A stretch of 64,000 nucleotides of DNA from Actinomyces provencensis (GTDB lineage: Bacteria > Actinomycetota > Actinomycetes > Actinomycetales > Actinomycetaceae), in contig NZ_LT700212.1 in the NCBI RefSeq assembly GCF_900155435.1, positions 1,261,857 to 1,325,856 of the forward strand, written 5' to 3'. Both the position numbers and the translations under genes were made by a program. Below, one piece after another: positions 24,081 through 36,656 of this stretch. The notes beneath the pieces are model-generated. The model was not told the origin of the DNA. It saw only the letters and a program-made list of their open reading frames with translations, and ran no database searches. Numbering within the stretch: the first letter of the stretch is position 1; every line of letters begins with the position of its first letter.

Positions 24081-25767
24081 GTCGACCTCCGGTGTGCGCG
24101 GTCGTGGCGGTGGCGGGGGTGGTCGTCGCGGGGGCCGCGCTCGCGCCGTCCAGGGGCACGGGCGACGCCGGACAGGCCTGCTGCTGTTGCTGTTGTTGCT
24201 GCTGCTGACGGCGCTCCTCGAGCATGTCGGGCACCTCGAGGGCCACGTCGAGGGCCCCCTCCTGGGCGGAGCGGACCTCGTGGGCGACCCCCTTGGCCGC
24301 AGCCAGGGAGAGCACGGTGGAGAACTCGACCCGGGCGTCCGGGTCCGCGAGCACCCAGGTGTCCTTGGATCCGCCACCCTGGGAGGAGTTGACCACGAGC
24401 TTGCCCTCGGGCAGGGCGACACGGGTGAGGCCACCGGCGAGCACCCGTGGCTCCTGCCCGTCGTTGACGATGAAGGGGCGCAGGTCCACGTGACGTGGTG
24501 CCATGGTGTCACCCACGAGCGTGGGCACGGTGGAGAGCTGGATGATGGGCTGGGCGATCCAGCTGCGCGGTGAGGCCAGGATGTGCGTGCGCAGGGTCTC
24601 CAGCTCGGCGGGGCTCGCCTGGGACCCGATGACGATCCCCTTGCCACCCGATCCGTCCACGGGTTTGACGACCATCTCGGTGAGGCGGTCCAGGACCAGT
24701 TCGCGGCTGTCGGGGTCCTCCAACCTCCAGGTGTCCACACCCGGGATCAGCGGTTCCTCCCCCAGGTAGTAGCGGATGAAGTCCGGCACGTAGGTGTACA
24801 CGAGCTTGTCGTCGGCCACCCCGTTGCCGATGGCATTGGCGATGGTCACGTTCCCCGCGCGCGCCGCGTTGACCAGACCCGCGCACCCCAGCAGGGAGTC
24901 ACCCCGGAAGTGGACGGGGTCCAGGAAGTCGTCGTCCACGCGGCGGTAGATGACGTGGACCGGGGCCAGGCCGGTCGTCGTGTGGGTCCAGACATGGCCG
25001 TCGCGGCACACGAGGTCGCGGCCCTCGACCAGCTCCACGCCCATCATGCGGGCCAGGAGGGCGTGCTCGAAGTAGGCCGAGTTGTGCACGCCCGGTGTCA
25101 GGACGACGACGGTGGGTTCCGCGACGCCCTCGGGCGCGCAGCGCTCCAGCGCGGAGAGCAGCATGCGGGGGTATCCGTGGACCGGGGAGACCCGGTAGCG
25201 CTGGACGGCCTCGGGCAGGGCGACACCCATGACGGCGCGGTTGGTGAGCACGTAGGACACACCCGAGGGGATGCGGACGTTGTCCTCCAGCACGCGGAAG
25301 GTGCCCTCGGCGTCGCGGATCAGGTCCGTGCCACAGACGTGGATGCGCACACCACCCGGTGGACGGAAGCCGTGGACCACACGGTGGAAGTGCGGCGAGG
25401 TCGTCACGACGCGCCTCGGGATGACACCGTCGTGGAGGATGCGGCCCTCCCCGTAGACGTCGTCGAGGAAGGCCTCCAGGGCCCGGACGCGCTGGATGAG
25501 GCCCGCCTCGACCGATCGCCACTGCTCCGCCTCGATGATGCGGGGGACGATGTCGAGGGGGAAGGGGCGCTCGGTCCCGCCCACGGCGAAGGTCACGCCG
25601 CGGTCCAGGTAGGTCGAGGAGAGGTAGTCCGCCCGGGTGCGCACCTCCTGGGCGGACAGGCCCGAGAAGGCCTCGGCGAGCTCGCGGTACTGGGGGCGCA
25701 CCTCACGGCCGTCGAACATCTCGTCGAATGTCCGCTCGGGGGACTGGTACCCGTCAAAGGTTGTCAC
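24061..25767 (-). CDS. Circularly permuted ATP-grasp protein with polyglutamine tract
   Basis: The 568-residue product matches the circularly permuted ATP-grasp type 2 family: YQSPERTFDEMFDG near the start, FRVLEDNVRIPSGVSYVL, TPGVHNSAYFEHALLARMMG and VVKPVDGSGGKGIVIG. Such enzymes are predicted to form amide bonds using ATP. GTG 25767 is preferred, because a TAGAGT box lies 7 nt upstream and the conserved core starts immediately. Near the C-terminus are ten consecutive glutamines (mixed CAG and CAA codons) followed by an Ala/Thr/Pro-rich tail, an odd feature in such GC-rich DNA. Confidence 0.88.
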   Translation of the reverse strand: MTTFDGYQSPERTFDEMFDGREVRPQYRELAEAFSGLSAQEVRTRADYLSSTYLDRGVTFAVGGTERPFPLDIVPRIIEAEQWRSVEAGLIQRVRALEAFLDDVYGEGRILHDGVIPRRVVTTSPHFHRVVHGFRPPGGVRIHVCGTDLIRDAEGTFRVLEDNVRIPSGVSYVLTNRAVMGVALPEAVQRYRVSPVHGYPRMLLSALERCAPEGVAEPTVVVLTPGVHNSAYFEHALLARMMGVELVEGRDLVCRDGHVWTHTTTGLAPVHVIYRRVDDDFLDPVHFRGDSLLGCAGLVNAARAGNVTIANAIGNGVADDKLVYTYVPDFIRYYLGEEPLIPGVDTWRLEDPDSRELVLDRLTEMVVKPVDGSGGKGIVIGSQASPAELETLRTHILASPRSWIAQPIIQLSTVPTLVGDTMAPRHVDLRPFIVNDGQEPRVLAGGLTRVALPEGKLVVNSSQGGGSKDTWVLADPDARVEFSTVLSLAAAKGVAHEVRSAQEGALDVALEVPDMLEERRQQQQQQQQQQACPASPVPLDGASAAPATTTPATATTAHTGGRHAQSHR

Positions 25768-25774
25768 GTTCTTG

Positions 25775-25780
25775 ACTCTA
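25775..25780 (-). promoter_or_regulatory. -10 box for leaderless ATP-grasp operon mRNA
   Basis: TAGAGT on the minus strand, 7 nt before the GTG start of the ATP-grasp gene, in a small A/T-rich patch. Confidence 0.5.
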
Positions 25781-25837
25781 CCTTTAACCGAGGTCGTCCG
25801 GGGCACTGTCCGCGAACCGGTCAACCCGGCGCCCCTG

Positions 25838-29386
<3,549 letters not shown>

Positions 29387-29392
29387 GCCCCG

Positions 29393-29398
29393 ATCCTA
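29393..29398 (-). promoter_or_regulatory. -10 box for leaderless dnaE transcript
   Basis: TAGGAT on the minus strand, 6 nt before the dnaE ATG. Its first three bases are also the TAG stop codon of the GNAT gene. Confidence 0.55.
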
Positions 29399-29971
29399 GT
29401 GGCGGGCCTCCGCCTCCAGCGTCCTGGACATGGTGACATGTTCGATACCGGCGTCCAGGAACACCTCCCCCGGTGTGCGCGTGTAGCCCAGTGCCTCGTA
29501 GAAGCCGATGGCCTGCACCTGCGCGTCCAGGACCACGACCGGGCCGGGTCCCGCCCACGTGCCGACCTGCGCCAGGAGCAGCGCGTGCACGGCGCGCACC
29601 AGCTCTGCCCCGATCCCCCGCCCTCGTGCCTCCCGGCGCACCGCCAGGCGGCCCAGGTGGAAGTGACCGCCACCGTCGGGGATCACCCGCACGACGCCCA
29701 GTGCGCGCCCCGATGCGTCCAGTGCCACCAGGTGGACGACGTCGGGGCGGAAGTCGCGCGCGTCGACCTCGAGGACCACGGGCACACCCTGCTCGCGGAC
29801 GAAGACCTCCCAGCGCACCTGGATCTCCTGGGCGCGCAGGCCCGGGTGGACCGCCTCGACCACGCGCAGGCCGTCCGCGGTGGCCCCGCCCACGAAGGGA
29901 CCGGTGCCGCCGGGGCGGCCCCTCCCCCCGGAGGGTTCCGGGGAGGGAAGGGTGGTGTGCGCGCCCGTCAT
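29396..29971 (-). CDS. GNAT-family N-acetyltransferase
   Basis: Acetyl-CoA-dependent acetyltransferase with unknown acceptor. The acetyl-CoA pyrophosphate loop reads [13 protein letters not shown], preceded by the strand HFHLGRLAV, and the family C-terminal motif [13 protein letters not shown] is present. The first 30 residues are Gly/Pro-rich and probably disordered; 191 residues in all. ATG overlaps the rluD stop as ATGA, so it belongs to the lspA-rluD unit. The motif VFVREQGVP suggests an ElaA-like subgroup. Confidence 0.87.
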   Translation of the reverse strand: MTGAHTTLPSPEPSGGRGRPGGTGPFVGGATADGLRVVEAVHPGLRAQEIQVRWEVFVREQGVPVVLEVDARDFRPDVVHLVALDASGRALGVVRVIPDGGGHFHLGRLAVRREARGRGIGAELVRAVHALLLAQVGTWAGPGPVVVLDAQVQAIGFYEALGYTRTPGEVFLDAGIEHVTMSRTLEAEARH

Positions 29972-30888
29972 GCGCCCGGTTCCCTCAGGACGTCCAGGGC
30001 ATGGGCCAGGTCCGCGGGGTACTCCGAGCGCACCGTCACCGGCAGACCGGTCCGGGGGTGGGTGAAGCCCAGTTCGACGGCGTGGAGCCACTGGCGTCCC
30101 AGTCCCAGGCGCTCGGCCTGGACGGGATCCGCACCGTAGAACACGTCCCCCACGCAGGGGTGGTGCACGGCGGCCATGTGGACCCGGATCTGGTGGGTGC
30201 GACCCGTCTCGAGGTGCACCCGCACCAGTGCGGCCCCGGCCAGGGTCTCGAGCGTGTCGTAGTGGGTGACGGCCCTCTTGCCGCCGTCGATGACCGCCAT
30301 GCGCCACTCGCGTGAGGGGTGGCGTCCGATGGGGGCGTCGATCGTGCCCGAGGACGGGTCGGGATGGCCCGCGACCACGGCGTGGTAGATCTTGCGCACG
30401 GTGCGCTCCCGGAAGGCCCTCTTCATCACCGAGTAGGCCAGTTCCGACTTGGCGACCATCATCGCCCCCGAGGTGCCCACGTCGAGACGGTGGACGATCC
30501 CCTGCCTCTCCGGCGGTCCCGAGGTGGAGATGCGGTAGCCGGCGGCCTCCAGGTTGCCCAGGACGGTCGGCCCGCTCCAGCCGGGCCCGGTGTGCGCGGC
30601 GACGCCCACGGGTTTGTCGACCACGACCACGTCGTCATCGTCGTAGAGGATGCCCATGCCGGTCACCGGTGTGGCGGCGGGGCGGTCCTCGGGGATCTCG
30701 ACCTGCAGGAGGTCGCCCGCTCCCAGGCGCTGTGACTTCGAGCAGGCCTGTCCGTCCACCAGGACGTGCCCGTCGCTGGCCAGTTCCCCGGCACGGGTGC
30801 GGGAGAGCCCGAGCAGACGTGACAGTGCCACGTCGACCCTCTCCCCCACCAGGCCCTCGGGAACGGGCAGGAGTCGCGCCTCAGCCAC
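29968..30888 (-). CDS. rluD: RluA-family 23S rRNA pseudouridine synthase (RluD-like)
   Basis: Converts uridines to pseudouridine in rRNA. An S4 RNA-binding domain ([20 protein letters not shown]) is followed by the catalytic domain with the active Asp in HRLDVGTSG and the conserved [13 protein letters not shown]. Length 306 residues. Gene order lspA-rluD is typical in Gram-positive bacteria; its start overlaps the lspA stop by 8 nt. Exact rRNA sites are inferred from family only. Confidence 0.93.
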   Translation of the reverse strand: MAEARLLPVPEGLVGERVDVALSRLLGLSRTRAGELASDGHVLVDGQACSKSQRLGAGDLLQVEIPEDRPAATPVTGMGILYDDDDVVVVDKPVGVAAHTGPGWSGPTVLGNLEAAGYRISTSGPPERQGIVHRLDVGTSGAMMVAKSELAYSVMKRAFRERTVRKIYHAVVAGHPDPSSGTIDAPIGRHPSREWRMAVIDGGKRAVTHYDTLETLAGAALVRVHLETGRTHQIRVHMAAVHHPCVGDVFYGADPVQAERLGLGRQWLHAVELGFTHPRTGLPVTVRSEYPADLAHALDVLREPGA

Positions 30889-31426
30889 GGTGCTCCCCTG
30901 CGGGTGTCACGTCCGGGGAGCTCCCCTGGTGGCCGAAGGCGTAGATGACCGCCAGCCAGATCGCGGCACCGACGATCCAGATGTCGGCGACGTTGCCGAC
31001 GAAGAGTCCGCCGTAGTTGATGAAGTCCACGACGTGGCCCTGCCCGAACGAGGGCGGCTGCACGAGCCTGTCGATGAGGTTGCCGATCGCCCCTCCGGCC
31101 AGCAGACCCAATGCGATGAGGGTGGGCATGTGGGACGTACGGGGAAGGAGCCAGACGATGGCGGCCACCACACAGGTCGCCAGCACCGTGAAGACCCACG
31201 TCGCACCCGCACCCAGGGAGAACGCGGCACCGGAGTTGTGGACCAGCTGCAGGGTGAGGACGTCACCCACGAGTGGACGGGAGCGTCCCGTCTGCAGGTG
31301 TTCCACCGCCCAGGCCTTGGAGACCTGGTCGAGGACGACGGCCACCACGACCACCACGACGGCGACCAGCACACGGACCCACGTGCGGGGGCCGCCGACT
31401 GCCCGCTCGGCGTGGGAGTCACTCAC
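30881..31426 (-). CDS. lspA: Lipoprotein signal peptidase
   Basis: Membrane aspartyl protease that removes signal peptides from prolipoproteins. The 181-residue protein has four hydrophobic segments, NSGAAFSLG, and the two catalytic Asp motifs [10 protein letters not shown] and [12 protein letters not shown] 31426 has GGAGG 5 nt upstream. It forms an overlapping unit with rluD and the GNAT gene. Confidence 0.95.
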   Translation of the reverse strand: MSDSHAERAVGGPRTWVRVLVAVVVVVVAVVLDQVSKAWAVEHLQTGRSRPLVGDVLTLQLVHNSGAAFSLGAGATWVFTVLATCVVAAIVWLLPRTSHMPTLIALGLLAGGAIGNLIDRLVQPPSFGQGHVVDFINYGGLFVGNVADIWIVGAAIWLAVIYAFGHQGSSPDVTPAGEHRG

Positions 31427-31485
31427 TGGTACCTCCGTGGGGCACCTGCGTCGCCCGCAGGTGGATGTCTGGTTCCGGACACACT

Positions 31486-31516
31486 CGTGGCGGCGACGTC
31501 AGGCGTCGCCGCCACG
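31486..31516 (-). terminator. Terminator downstream of divIVA
   Basis: A perfect 13-bp stem (31486-31498 with 31504-31516) closes a 5-nt loop, 26 nt after the divIVA stop, separating the division cluster from lspA. Confidence 0.75.
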
Positions 31517-31541
31517 GGGCGTTGGTCCGGTGGGACCTGGA

Positions 31542-32153
31542 TCAGTTCGAGGATCCCTGGTTGACCTCCTTGAGGAGGGTCTCCAGGTGCGCGCGGATCG
31601 AGGCCCGGTACTCGGACTCGAAACCGCGCAGCTCGTTGATCTTGGACTCGAGGAGCCCGCGCTCCTGGTCCAGCTGGGCCAGGATCGTCTCGCGCTGCTT
31701 CTGGGCGTCGGCGACGATCTCGTCACCCTTGGAACGTGCCTCCGCGATGATCTTCTCGGACTCCTCGCGGCCGTCACGCACGTACTCGTCGTGGACACGC
31801 TGGGCGAGGGCGAGCATGGAGGTCGCGGACTCCGGCTCCGCAGGCGTCGCCGCCGCGGGCTGGGGCTCGGGAGCGGGCTCGGGGGTCGTATCCGGCTCCG
31901 GGGTCGGCTCGGGCTCGGGGGACGCCGCGACGGCGGGCTCCGCCTGGACGGGGGCACCGGAGGAGAGCTCGGAGACGCGGCGCTCGGCAGCCTCCAGCTT
32001 CTCCTTCAGCTCCTGGTTCTCGACGTTGAGCGCGTAGATGGTGGCGACAACCTCGTCGAGGAACTCGTCGACCTCCACCTGGTCGTAGCCCTCGCGGAAC
32101 TTCACGTACTGGAACTTCTTGTTGAGGACGTCCTCGGTCGTGAGCAGCGCCAT
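31542..32153 (-). CDS. divIVA: Polar growth and division protein DivIVA (Wag31)
   Basis: Coiled-coil protein that marks curved membrane at poles and septa and directs wall growth in actinobacteria. The N-terminal lipid-binding domain contains FREGYDQVEVDEFLDEVV. A coiled coil follows, then a Pro/Glu/Ala linker made of PEPEPTPEPDTTPEP-type residues (about 75-110) and a second long coiled coil to residue 203. It has its own promoter and terminator, although it lies next to yggT and sepF. Confidence 0.96.
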   Translation of the reverse strand: MALLTTEDVLNKKFQYVKFREGYDQVEVDEFLDEVVATIYALNVENQELKEKLEAAERRVSELSSGAPVQAEPAVAASPEPEPTPEPDTTPEPAPEPQPAAATPAEPESATSMLALAQRVHDEYVRDGREESEKIIAEARSKGDEIVADAQKQRETILAQLDQERGLLESKINELRGFESEYRASIRAHLETLLKEVNQGSSN

Positions 32154-32262
32154 TTCCTCACCCTCTTGGTAATCGGATCGTCGATCGGGGGACGGGATGA
32201 ACTCCCATTCTCCGTCACCGGACCACCCGAGTCTCCGGACGATCCTGCTTCAGACTATTGGA

Positions 32263-32293
32263 ATGATAACCGACTCGCGTGCAACTTGGACAA
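32263..32293 (-). promoter_or_regulatory. Promoter of divIVA
   Basis: On the minus strand TTGTCC (32288-32293) and TATCAT (32263-32268) are 19 bp apart in a conspicuous A/T-rich patch, giving a leader of about 100 nt. Confidence 0.5.
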
Positions 32294-32374
32294 CAGGAGT
32301 CACACATCTCCCGCGTCGGCGGTGTCCTTCACCCCCACGGAGGGCCTCTGAGGGGTCTCTGCGGGTGTTCACCG

Positions 32375-32680
32375 TCACAGCCCCACGAGGATCATCGACA
32401 GGCGTTGGACGATGATGACGCCGATGAAGAGGACCATGAAACCGACGTCCAGGGCGAAGCCCTCCCCGAGCCTCAGAGGGGGGATGTAGCGCCGGAGGAA
32501 GCGCAGCGGCGGGTCGGTGAGGGCGTACATCAGGTTGGCCAGGGCCAGGAGGGCACCACTGGGTCGCCACTGCGGCGAGAAGAACCTCACCCAATCCAGC
32601 ACCATGCGCGTGAGCAGGACGAGCATGTAGAGGCCGGCGGCGTAGTACAGGACGAGACCGACCACGTGGAGGACCACCAC
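32375..32680 (-). CDS. YggT-family membrane protein
   Basis: A 101-residue protein with two long hydrophobic segments (residues 3-28 and 72-95) around a polar middle containing DPPLRFLRRYIPPLR, the typical YggT pattern. Such proteins are linked to division or osmotic stress and are nearly always encoded between sepF and divIVA. Start is GTG, 3 nt after the sepF stop. Confidence 0.9.
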   Translation of the reverse strand: MVVLHVVGLVLYYAAGLYMLVLLTRMVLDWVRFFSPQWRPSGALLALANLMYALTDPPLRFLRRYIPPLRLGEGFALDVGFMVLFIGVIIVQRLSMILVGL

Positions 32681-32683
32681 GGG

Positions 32684-33151
32684 TCAGCCCTGGTTGAACA
32701 GGGCGCCGCGACGCGAACCCGTGACGTCCCCGGTGACCTCGACGGTCCTGGGCGAGAGCAGGAAGACCCTGTTCGTCACGCGCTCGATGACCCCGTGCAG
32801 CCCGAAGGTCAGACCGGCGGCGAAATCGACGACACGCCGCGCCTCCATGTCCGACATCTCGGTGAGGTTGATGATCACCGGGATCCCCTGTCGGAAGGAC
32901 TCCCCGATCGGGAGGGCGTCGTTGTAGGAACCCGGGTGCACCGTGACGATGCGGCTGAGGTCGGTCGCGCTCGCACGCCGGGGCTCGCCCTCGCGTCGCA
33001 GCGGGGTGACGGCGGGGGCCTCGACGGGCGCGAGGTCGGTCATCTCGGGCATGTCGTCCTCCACGTCGAACGCGTCGAATTCCTGGTCATCGTCCTCGGG
33101 CGTGTACCAGCCCATGAACTTCCGTGCCTTGTTCCCGAACGATCCTGCCAT
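32684..33151 (-). CDS. sepF: Cell division protein SepF
   Basis: Membrane anchor for the FtsZ ring, replacing FtsA in this lineage. The 155-residue protein begins with an amphipathic helix ([15 protein letters not shown]), has an acidic linker, then the conserved domain: [38 protein letters not shown] and [14 protein letters not shown] 33151 is preceded by GAGGAG at good spacing. Confidence 0.95.
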   Translation of the reverse strand: MAGSFGNKARKFMGWYTPEDDDQEFDAFDVEDDMPEMTDLAPVEAPAVTPLRREGEPRRASATDLSRIVTVHPGSYNDALPIGESFRQGIPVIINLTEMSDMEARRVVDFAAGLTFGLHGVIERVTNRVFLLSPRTVEVTGDVTGSRRGALFNQG

Positions 33152-33187
33152 CGTCCACTCCTCACCTGTCGGTCCGCTGACCACACG

Positions 33188-34057
33188 TTAGTTCAGGTCG
33201 ATCGGTCCGGGACCCAGGACCCGCGGCATGTCGTCACACCGGGCCGCCCCTGTCCGGACACGTGGGAGGACCACTCCGACCTGGCGGCCGCACCGCGGAT
33301 CGCGCCGGTGGGAGTGCAACCCGGGATCCTCGCGTGTGCACCGGCCGTCACGTCGGACGTCGAGCAGGCCCAGTCCCCGCAGTTCCTCCTCCGCCCCGGC
33401 CGGGAGGTCCAGGGACGGCGTCCCCCAGGAGGTCAGGGACCGGGATGCGGGGTGGGTGCGGGCGACCGCGGCGCGCAGGGCCGCGGGGACCTCGTAGCAG
33501 CGCCCGCACACGGCAGGTCCGATGAGCGCGTGCAACCGGTCCGCACCGCCGACCAGGGGCGCCATGAGGGAGACGGCGCGGGAGAGGATGCCCCCGGCCA
33601 GACCCTTGCGCCCGGCGTGCACGGCGGCCACCACCTCGCCGGAGGAGTCCGCGAGGAGCACGGGCAGGCAGTCCGCCACCATCACGGCCACCCCGGGGGC
33701 GGAGGGCCAACCACGGGCATCGATGACCACGCCGTCCGCGTCGAGCGTCCCCCACTCGCCCTCGGAGGGGTCGGGGGCCGTGGGGCCGGTGCGCTCCTGG
33801 AGGACGGTGCCGGTCCCCGCGTCCACGTCACCGTGGGCGGGCACAGCACTGGCACGGTCCAGCACCGCCACCCCGACGGAGTGCGTCTGTTCCATCCACA
33901 CCAGGGGGCGCCCGACCTCCCGCGCCAGGGCGGACCTGCGGGCGTGGACCAGGTCGGGGTCGTCACCGACGTGCAGGCCGAGGTTGGCGCGCAGGGGTTC
34001 GGTGCCGGGGCCCGCCGTGGTGAACAGGACCCGTGCCCCGCCCAGCTCGCCGCCCAT
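33188..34057 (-). CDS. pgeF: Polyphenol oxidase/laccase-domain (YlmD/YfiH) protein
   Basis: Member of the YfiH/LACC1 family; the E. coli relative (PgeF) clears faulty peptidoglycan precursors, others act on purine nucleosides. The Zn-binding His-Cys-His set is visible in MEQTHSVGVAV, MVADCLPVLL and AAVHAGRKGLAGG, with VCGRCYEVP further on. The 289-residue product follows ftsZ by 3 nt, as ylmD does in many Gram-positive bacteria. The usual ylmE neighbour is missing here. Confidence 0.88.
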   Translation of the reverse strand: MGGELGGARVLFTTAGPGTEPLRANLGLHVGDDPDLVHARRSALAREVGRPLVWMEQTHSVGVAVLDRASAVPAHGDVDAGTGTVLQERTGPTAPDPSEGEWGTLDADGVVIDARGWPSAPGVAVMVADCLPVLLADSSGEVVAAVHAGRKGLAGGILSRAVSLMAPLVGGADRLHALIGPAVCGRCYEVPAALRAAVARTHPASRSLTSWGTPSLDLPAGAEEELRGLGLLDVRRDGRCTREDPGLHSHRRDPRCGRQVGVVLPRVRTGAARCDDMPRVLGPGPIDLN

Positions 34058-34060
34058 GGG

Positions 34061-35380
34061 TCAGCGCAGGAAGTCGGGGATGTCCAGGTCGTCGCCGCGG
34101 TCCTCGTCCTCGTCGAAGATGCGGGGCACCTCGAGCGAGCGGTCCTCGGCGCGGCCGGCCTGGGCGCGCGCCGACTCCTCGGCACGCTGTCGTGCTTCGG
34201 CCAGGGGGATCGCACCCGTGCGTGTGGGCACCTCGGGGGCTGCGCGGTGCGCGGGTCGGGCCACCGGGGCCGAGGCCTGGGGAAGGGTGCCCAGGGGGCG
34301 CGAGGTCTGCGTGCCCGCGCCCGCAGCGGGTGCCGCCGTGGCGCCCGACTGTGCGACGGGGGCCGCCGGGACGGCGGGGGCCGCAGCAGGGGCGGTCGAC
34401 TCGCGCAGGGCGTCGGCGGAGGAGGGGGTGTCCCCGGTCTCGTCGAACCCGGCAGCGATGATCGTCACGCGGATCTCGTCGCCCAGGGAGTCGTCGATGA
34501 CATTGCCGAAGATGATGTTGGCCTCGGGGTGGGCGGCCTCGCGCACCAGCAGCGAGGACTGGAAGATCTCCTGCAGGCCCAGGTCGGAACCACCCTGGAA
34601 GAAGATGAGGACGCCGTGGGCCCCGTCGATGGAGGCCTCCAGCAGCGGGGAGGAGATCGCCGTCTCCACGGCGCGCAGGGCACGATCCTCACCGGTGGCG
34701 GCACCGATGCCCATGAGGGCGGAGCCCGCATCCTTCATCACGGACTTCACGTCGTTGAAGTCGACGTTGATGAGACCCGGGGTGGTGATCAGTTCGGTGA
34801 TGCCCTGGACACCGGAGAGCAGGACCTGGTCGGCGGCACGGAAGGCGTCGAGAACGGAGATGTTGGAGTCGGAGATCTCCAGGAGCCGGTCGTTGGGGAT
34901 GACGATCAGCGTGTCGACCTCGTCGCGCAGGGCCTCGACGCCCACGTCGGCCTGGGAGGCACGACGGTTGCCCTCGAAGGAGAAGGGGCGCGTGACGACA
35001 CCGACGGTCAGGGCGCCTGCGCCCCGGGCGATGCGGGCCACGACGGGGGCGCCACCGGTGCCCGTCCCACCGCCCTCACCTGCGGTGACGAAGACCATGT
35101 CGGCCCCCTCCAGGGAGTCCTCGATCTCCTCGGAGTGGTCCTCCGCCGCCTGCCGCCCCACGGCCGGATCGGCGCCCGCACCCAGCCCGTGGGTGAGGTC
35201 CCGACCGATGTCGAGCTTCGTCTCGGCGTCGGACATGAGGAGTGCCTGGGCATCGGTGTTCACCGCGATGAACTCCACACCCTTGAGACCCACCTCGATC
35301 ATGCGGTTCACGGCATTCACGCCGCCGCCGCCGACGCCGACGACCTTGATGACTGCCAGATGGTTCTGCGGTGTCCCCAC
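34061..35380 (-). CDS. ftsZ: Cell division protein FtsZ
   Basis: Tubulin-like GTPase forming the Z-ring. GTP-binding motifs [14 protein letters not shown] and [12 protein letters not shown] are intact, as is the NTDAQAL segment. After the C-terminal domain there is an Ala/Pro-rich linker of about 90 residues and the conserved terminal peptide [10 protein letters not shown], which binds SepF or FtsW. GTG 35380 has a strong AAGGGGGA ribosome binding site. The gap of 166 bp to ftsQ may hold an ftsZ promoter, but none was clear. Confidence 0.97.
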   Translation of the reverse strand: MGTPQNHLAVIKVVGVGGGGVNAVNRMIEVGLKGVEFIAVNTDAQALLMSDAETKLDIGRDLTHGLGAGADPAVGRQAAEDHSEEIEDSLEGADMVFVTAGEGGGTGTGGAPVVARIARGAGALTVGVVTRPFSFEGNRRASQADVGVEALRDEVDTLIVIPNDRLLEISDSNISVLDAFRAADQVLLSGVQGITELITTPGLINVDFNDVKSVMKDAGSALMGIGAATGEDRALRAVETAISSPLLEASIDGAHGVLIFFQGGSDLGLQEIFQSSLLVREAAHPEANIIFGNVIDDSLGDEIRVTIIAAGFDETGDTPSSADALRESTAPAAAPAVPAAPVAQSGATAAPAAGAGTQTSRPLGTLPQASAPVARPAHRAAPEVPTRTGAIPLAEARQRAEESARAQAGRAEDRSLEVPRIFDEDEDRGDDLDIPDFLR

Positions 35381-35546
35381 GTTGTCCCCCTTGCCACCGT
35401 AACCTTCAAGCTCTAGTTCAAGGTTGGTGTTGTGCCTGCATTCTGCCGGGATGAAGGTAGGGAACCCTCGGGTCCCCGGCAAGGAGGCTGGCGGGCGTGT
35501 CGGCACACGGATCCACGCGGACCGTCACCGTCGCCGTCGCCAATCC

Positions 35547-36656
35547 TCAGGAGGTGACGGGCCTGGTGGGGTCCGAGACGTCGTAGACGCTGGCGGGTCG
35601 TTGGTCGAGGAGCAGTGCGAGGACCTTCGCCTTCAGGTCGCCGTCCTCGTCCGTGCCCCAGCGCACGGTGCGCCCGCCGCTGAGTGCCAGGGTCACCATG
35701 TGTCCGTCGGCCCGGACCTCCTCGACCTCCGGGCGCAGGTCCTCGGGCAGTGCCGCCCAGGTGGTCGCCGCAGCGCCCGCGGCACGCACACGGTCCTCGC
35801 CCTCGGCGGGCAGCGTCACCACGGGCATCCCGTCGGGGGCGTCCCCACGGTGGGAGACGGCCACGCCCTGGTCGTCGACGAGGGCGAACCCGTCACCCTC
35901 CTTCTCCGCCAGGACGGCCACCCGTGCCCGGACGACGACGGACAGGCCGTCGGGCCACCGCCGGGACACCTCGGCGTCGCGGACGAGGGGGATCTCCCCC
36001 ACGGCCCGGACCACTGCCCCGGTGTCGATGCGCGGGAGGGGCGTGCCCACGAAGGGTCGGACCGCCTGGGTGACCTGGCCCGACAGGTCGTCGTCAGCAC
36101 CTGTGACCGAGACCTTGTCCGCACTCAGCGCGAGGAGCGGCGAGAAGAGGATGCCCCAGACGACCACGGCCACCGTGGCCAGGGCGGACACGAGGACCAG
36201 GAGATGTGTCCCCCTCAGGCGCATGCGTGCCCGTCTGCGCTCCTCCAGCCTCTCCCCCAGGCCCGTCGAGACGGCCTCCTCTCGGGAACCCAGGACACTG
36301 GCCGCGTCCCCGGCCTCCAGCGGACGCTCCAGGCTGCGCGGAGTCCTGTGCCGGGCCACCGCGCGCTCCGTGGTGCCCCGCGCAGGGGAGTCCCCACCTG
36401 CCCGACCGGACCTGCCTGCGCGACCCCGGTCGCGGTCGGACCCGGCCCTCCCGGCACCTGTCCCGGGCACGTGCGACTCCACCGTGGAGTGCTCCCCACT
36501 CCCGCCACCCGACGGTGGGCGGGGGACGTCGCCCTCGTCGGTGGTCCTGGTCCCGTCGCCGCCCGACGGGTCCGCCGGGCGTGAGGGGGGTGTCTGCGCG
36601 GTCGCGCGGGTACCTGCCGACTGGCGGGGCACCCTGGGGCGGGGGGGTTGCTTCAC
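35547..36656 (-). CDS. ftsQ: Cell division protein FtsQ with long cytoplasmic N-terminus
   Basis: Bitopic divisome protein. Residues 1-150 are a Pro/Gly/Arg-rich cytoplasmic region, one hydrophobic helix lies at about 151-171, and a POTRA domain follows (LSADKVSVTGADDDLSGQV), then the FtsQ beta domain ending in VYDVSDPTRPVTS. The 369-residue length is above the usual 250-310 because of the N-terminal region. GTG 36656 overlaps the murC stop as GTGA and has GGAGGGG upstream. Confidence 0.9.
   Translation of the reverse strand: MKQPPRPRVPRQSAGTRATAQTPPSRPADPSGGDGTRTTDEGDVPRPPSGGGSGEHSTVESHVPGTGAGRAGSDRDRGRAGRSGRAGGDSPARGTTERAVARHRTPRSLERPLEAGDAASVLGSREEAVSTGLGERLEERRRARMRLRGTHLLVLVSALATVAVVVWGILFSPLLALSADKVSVTGADDDLSGQVTQAVRPFVGTPLPRIDTGAVVRAVGEIPLVRDAEVSRRWPDGLSVVVRARVAVLAEKEGDGFALVDDQGVAVSHRGDAPDGMPVVTLPAEGEDRVRAAGAAATTWAALPEDLRPEVEEVRADGHMVTLALSGGRTVRWGTDEDGDLKAKVLALLLDQRPASVYDVSDPTRPVTS

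Noticed and set aside
32279-35416. Long plus-strand frame opposite ftsZ, pgeF and sepF
   Set aside because: Same antisense artefact; the minus-strand genes here have clear family motifs and start signals.
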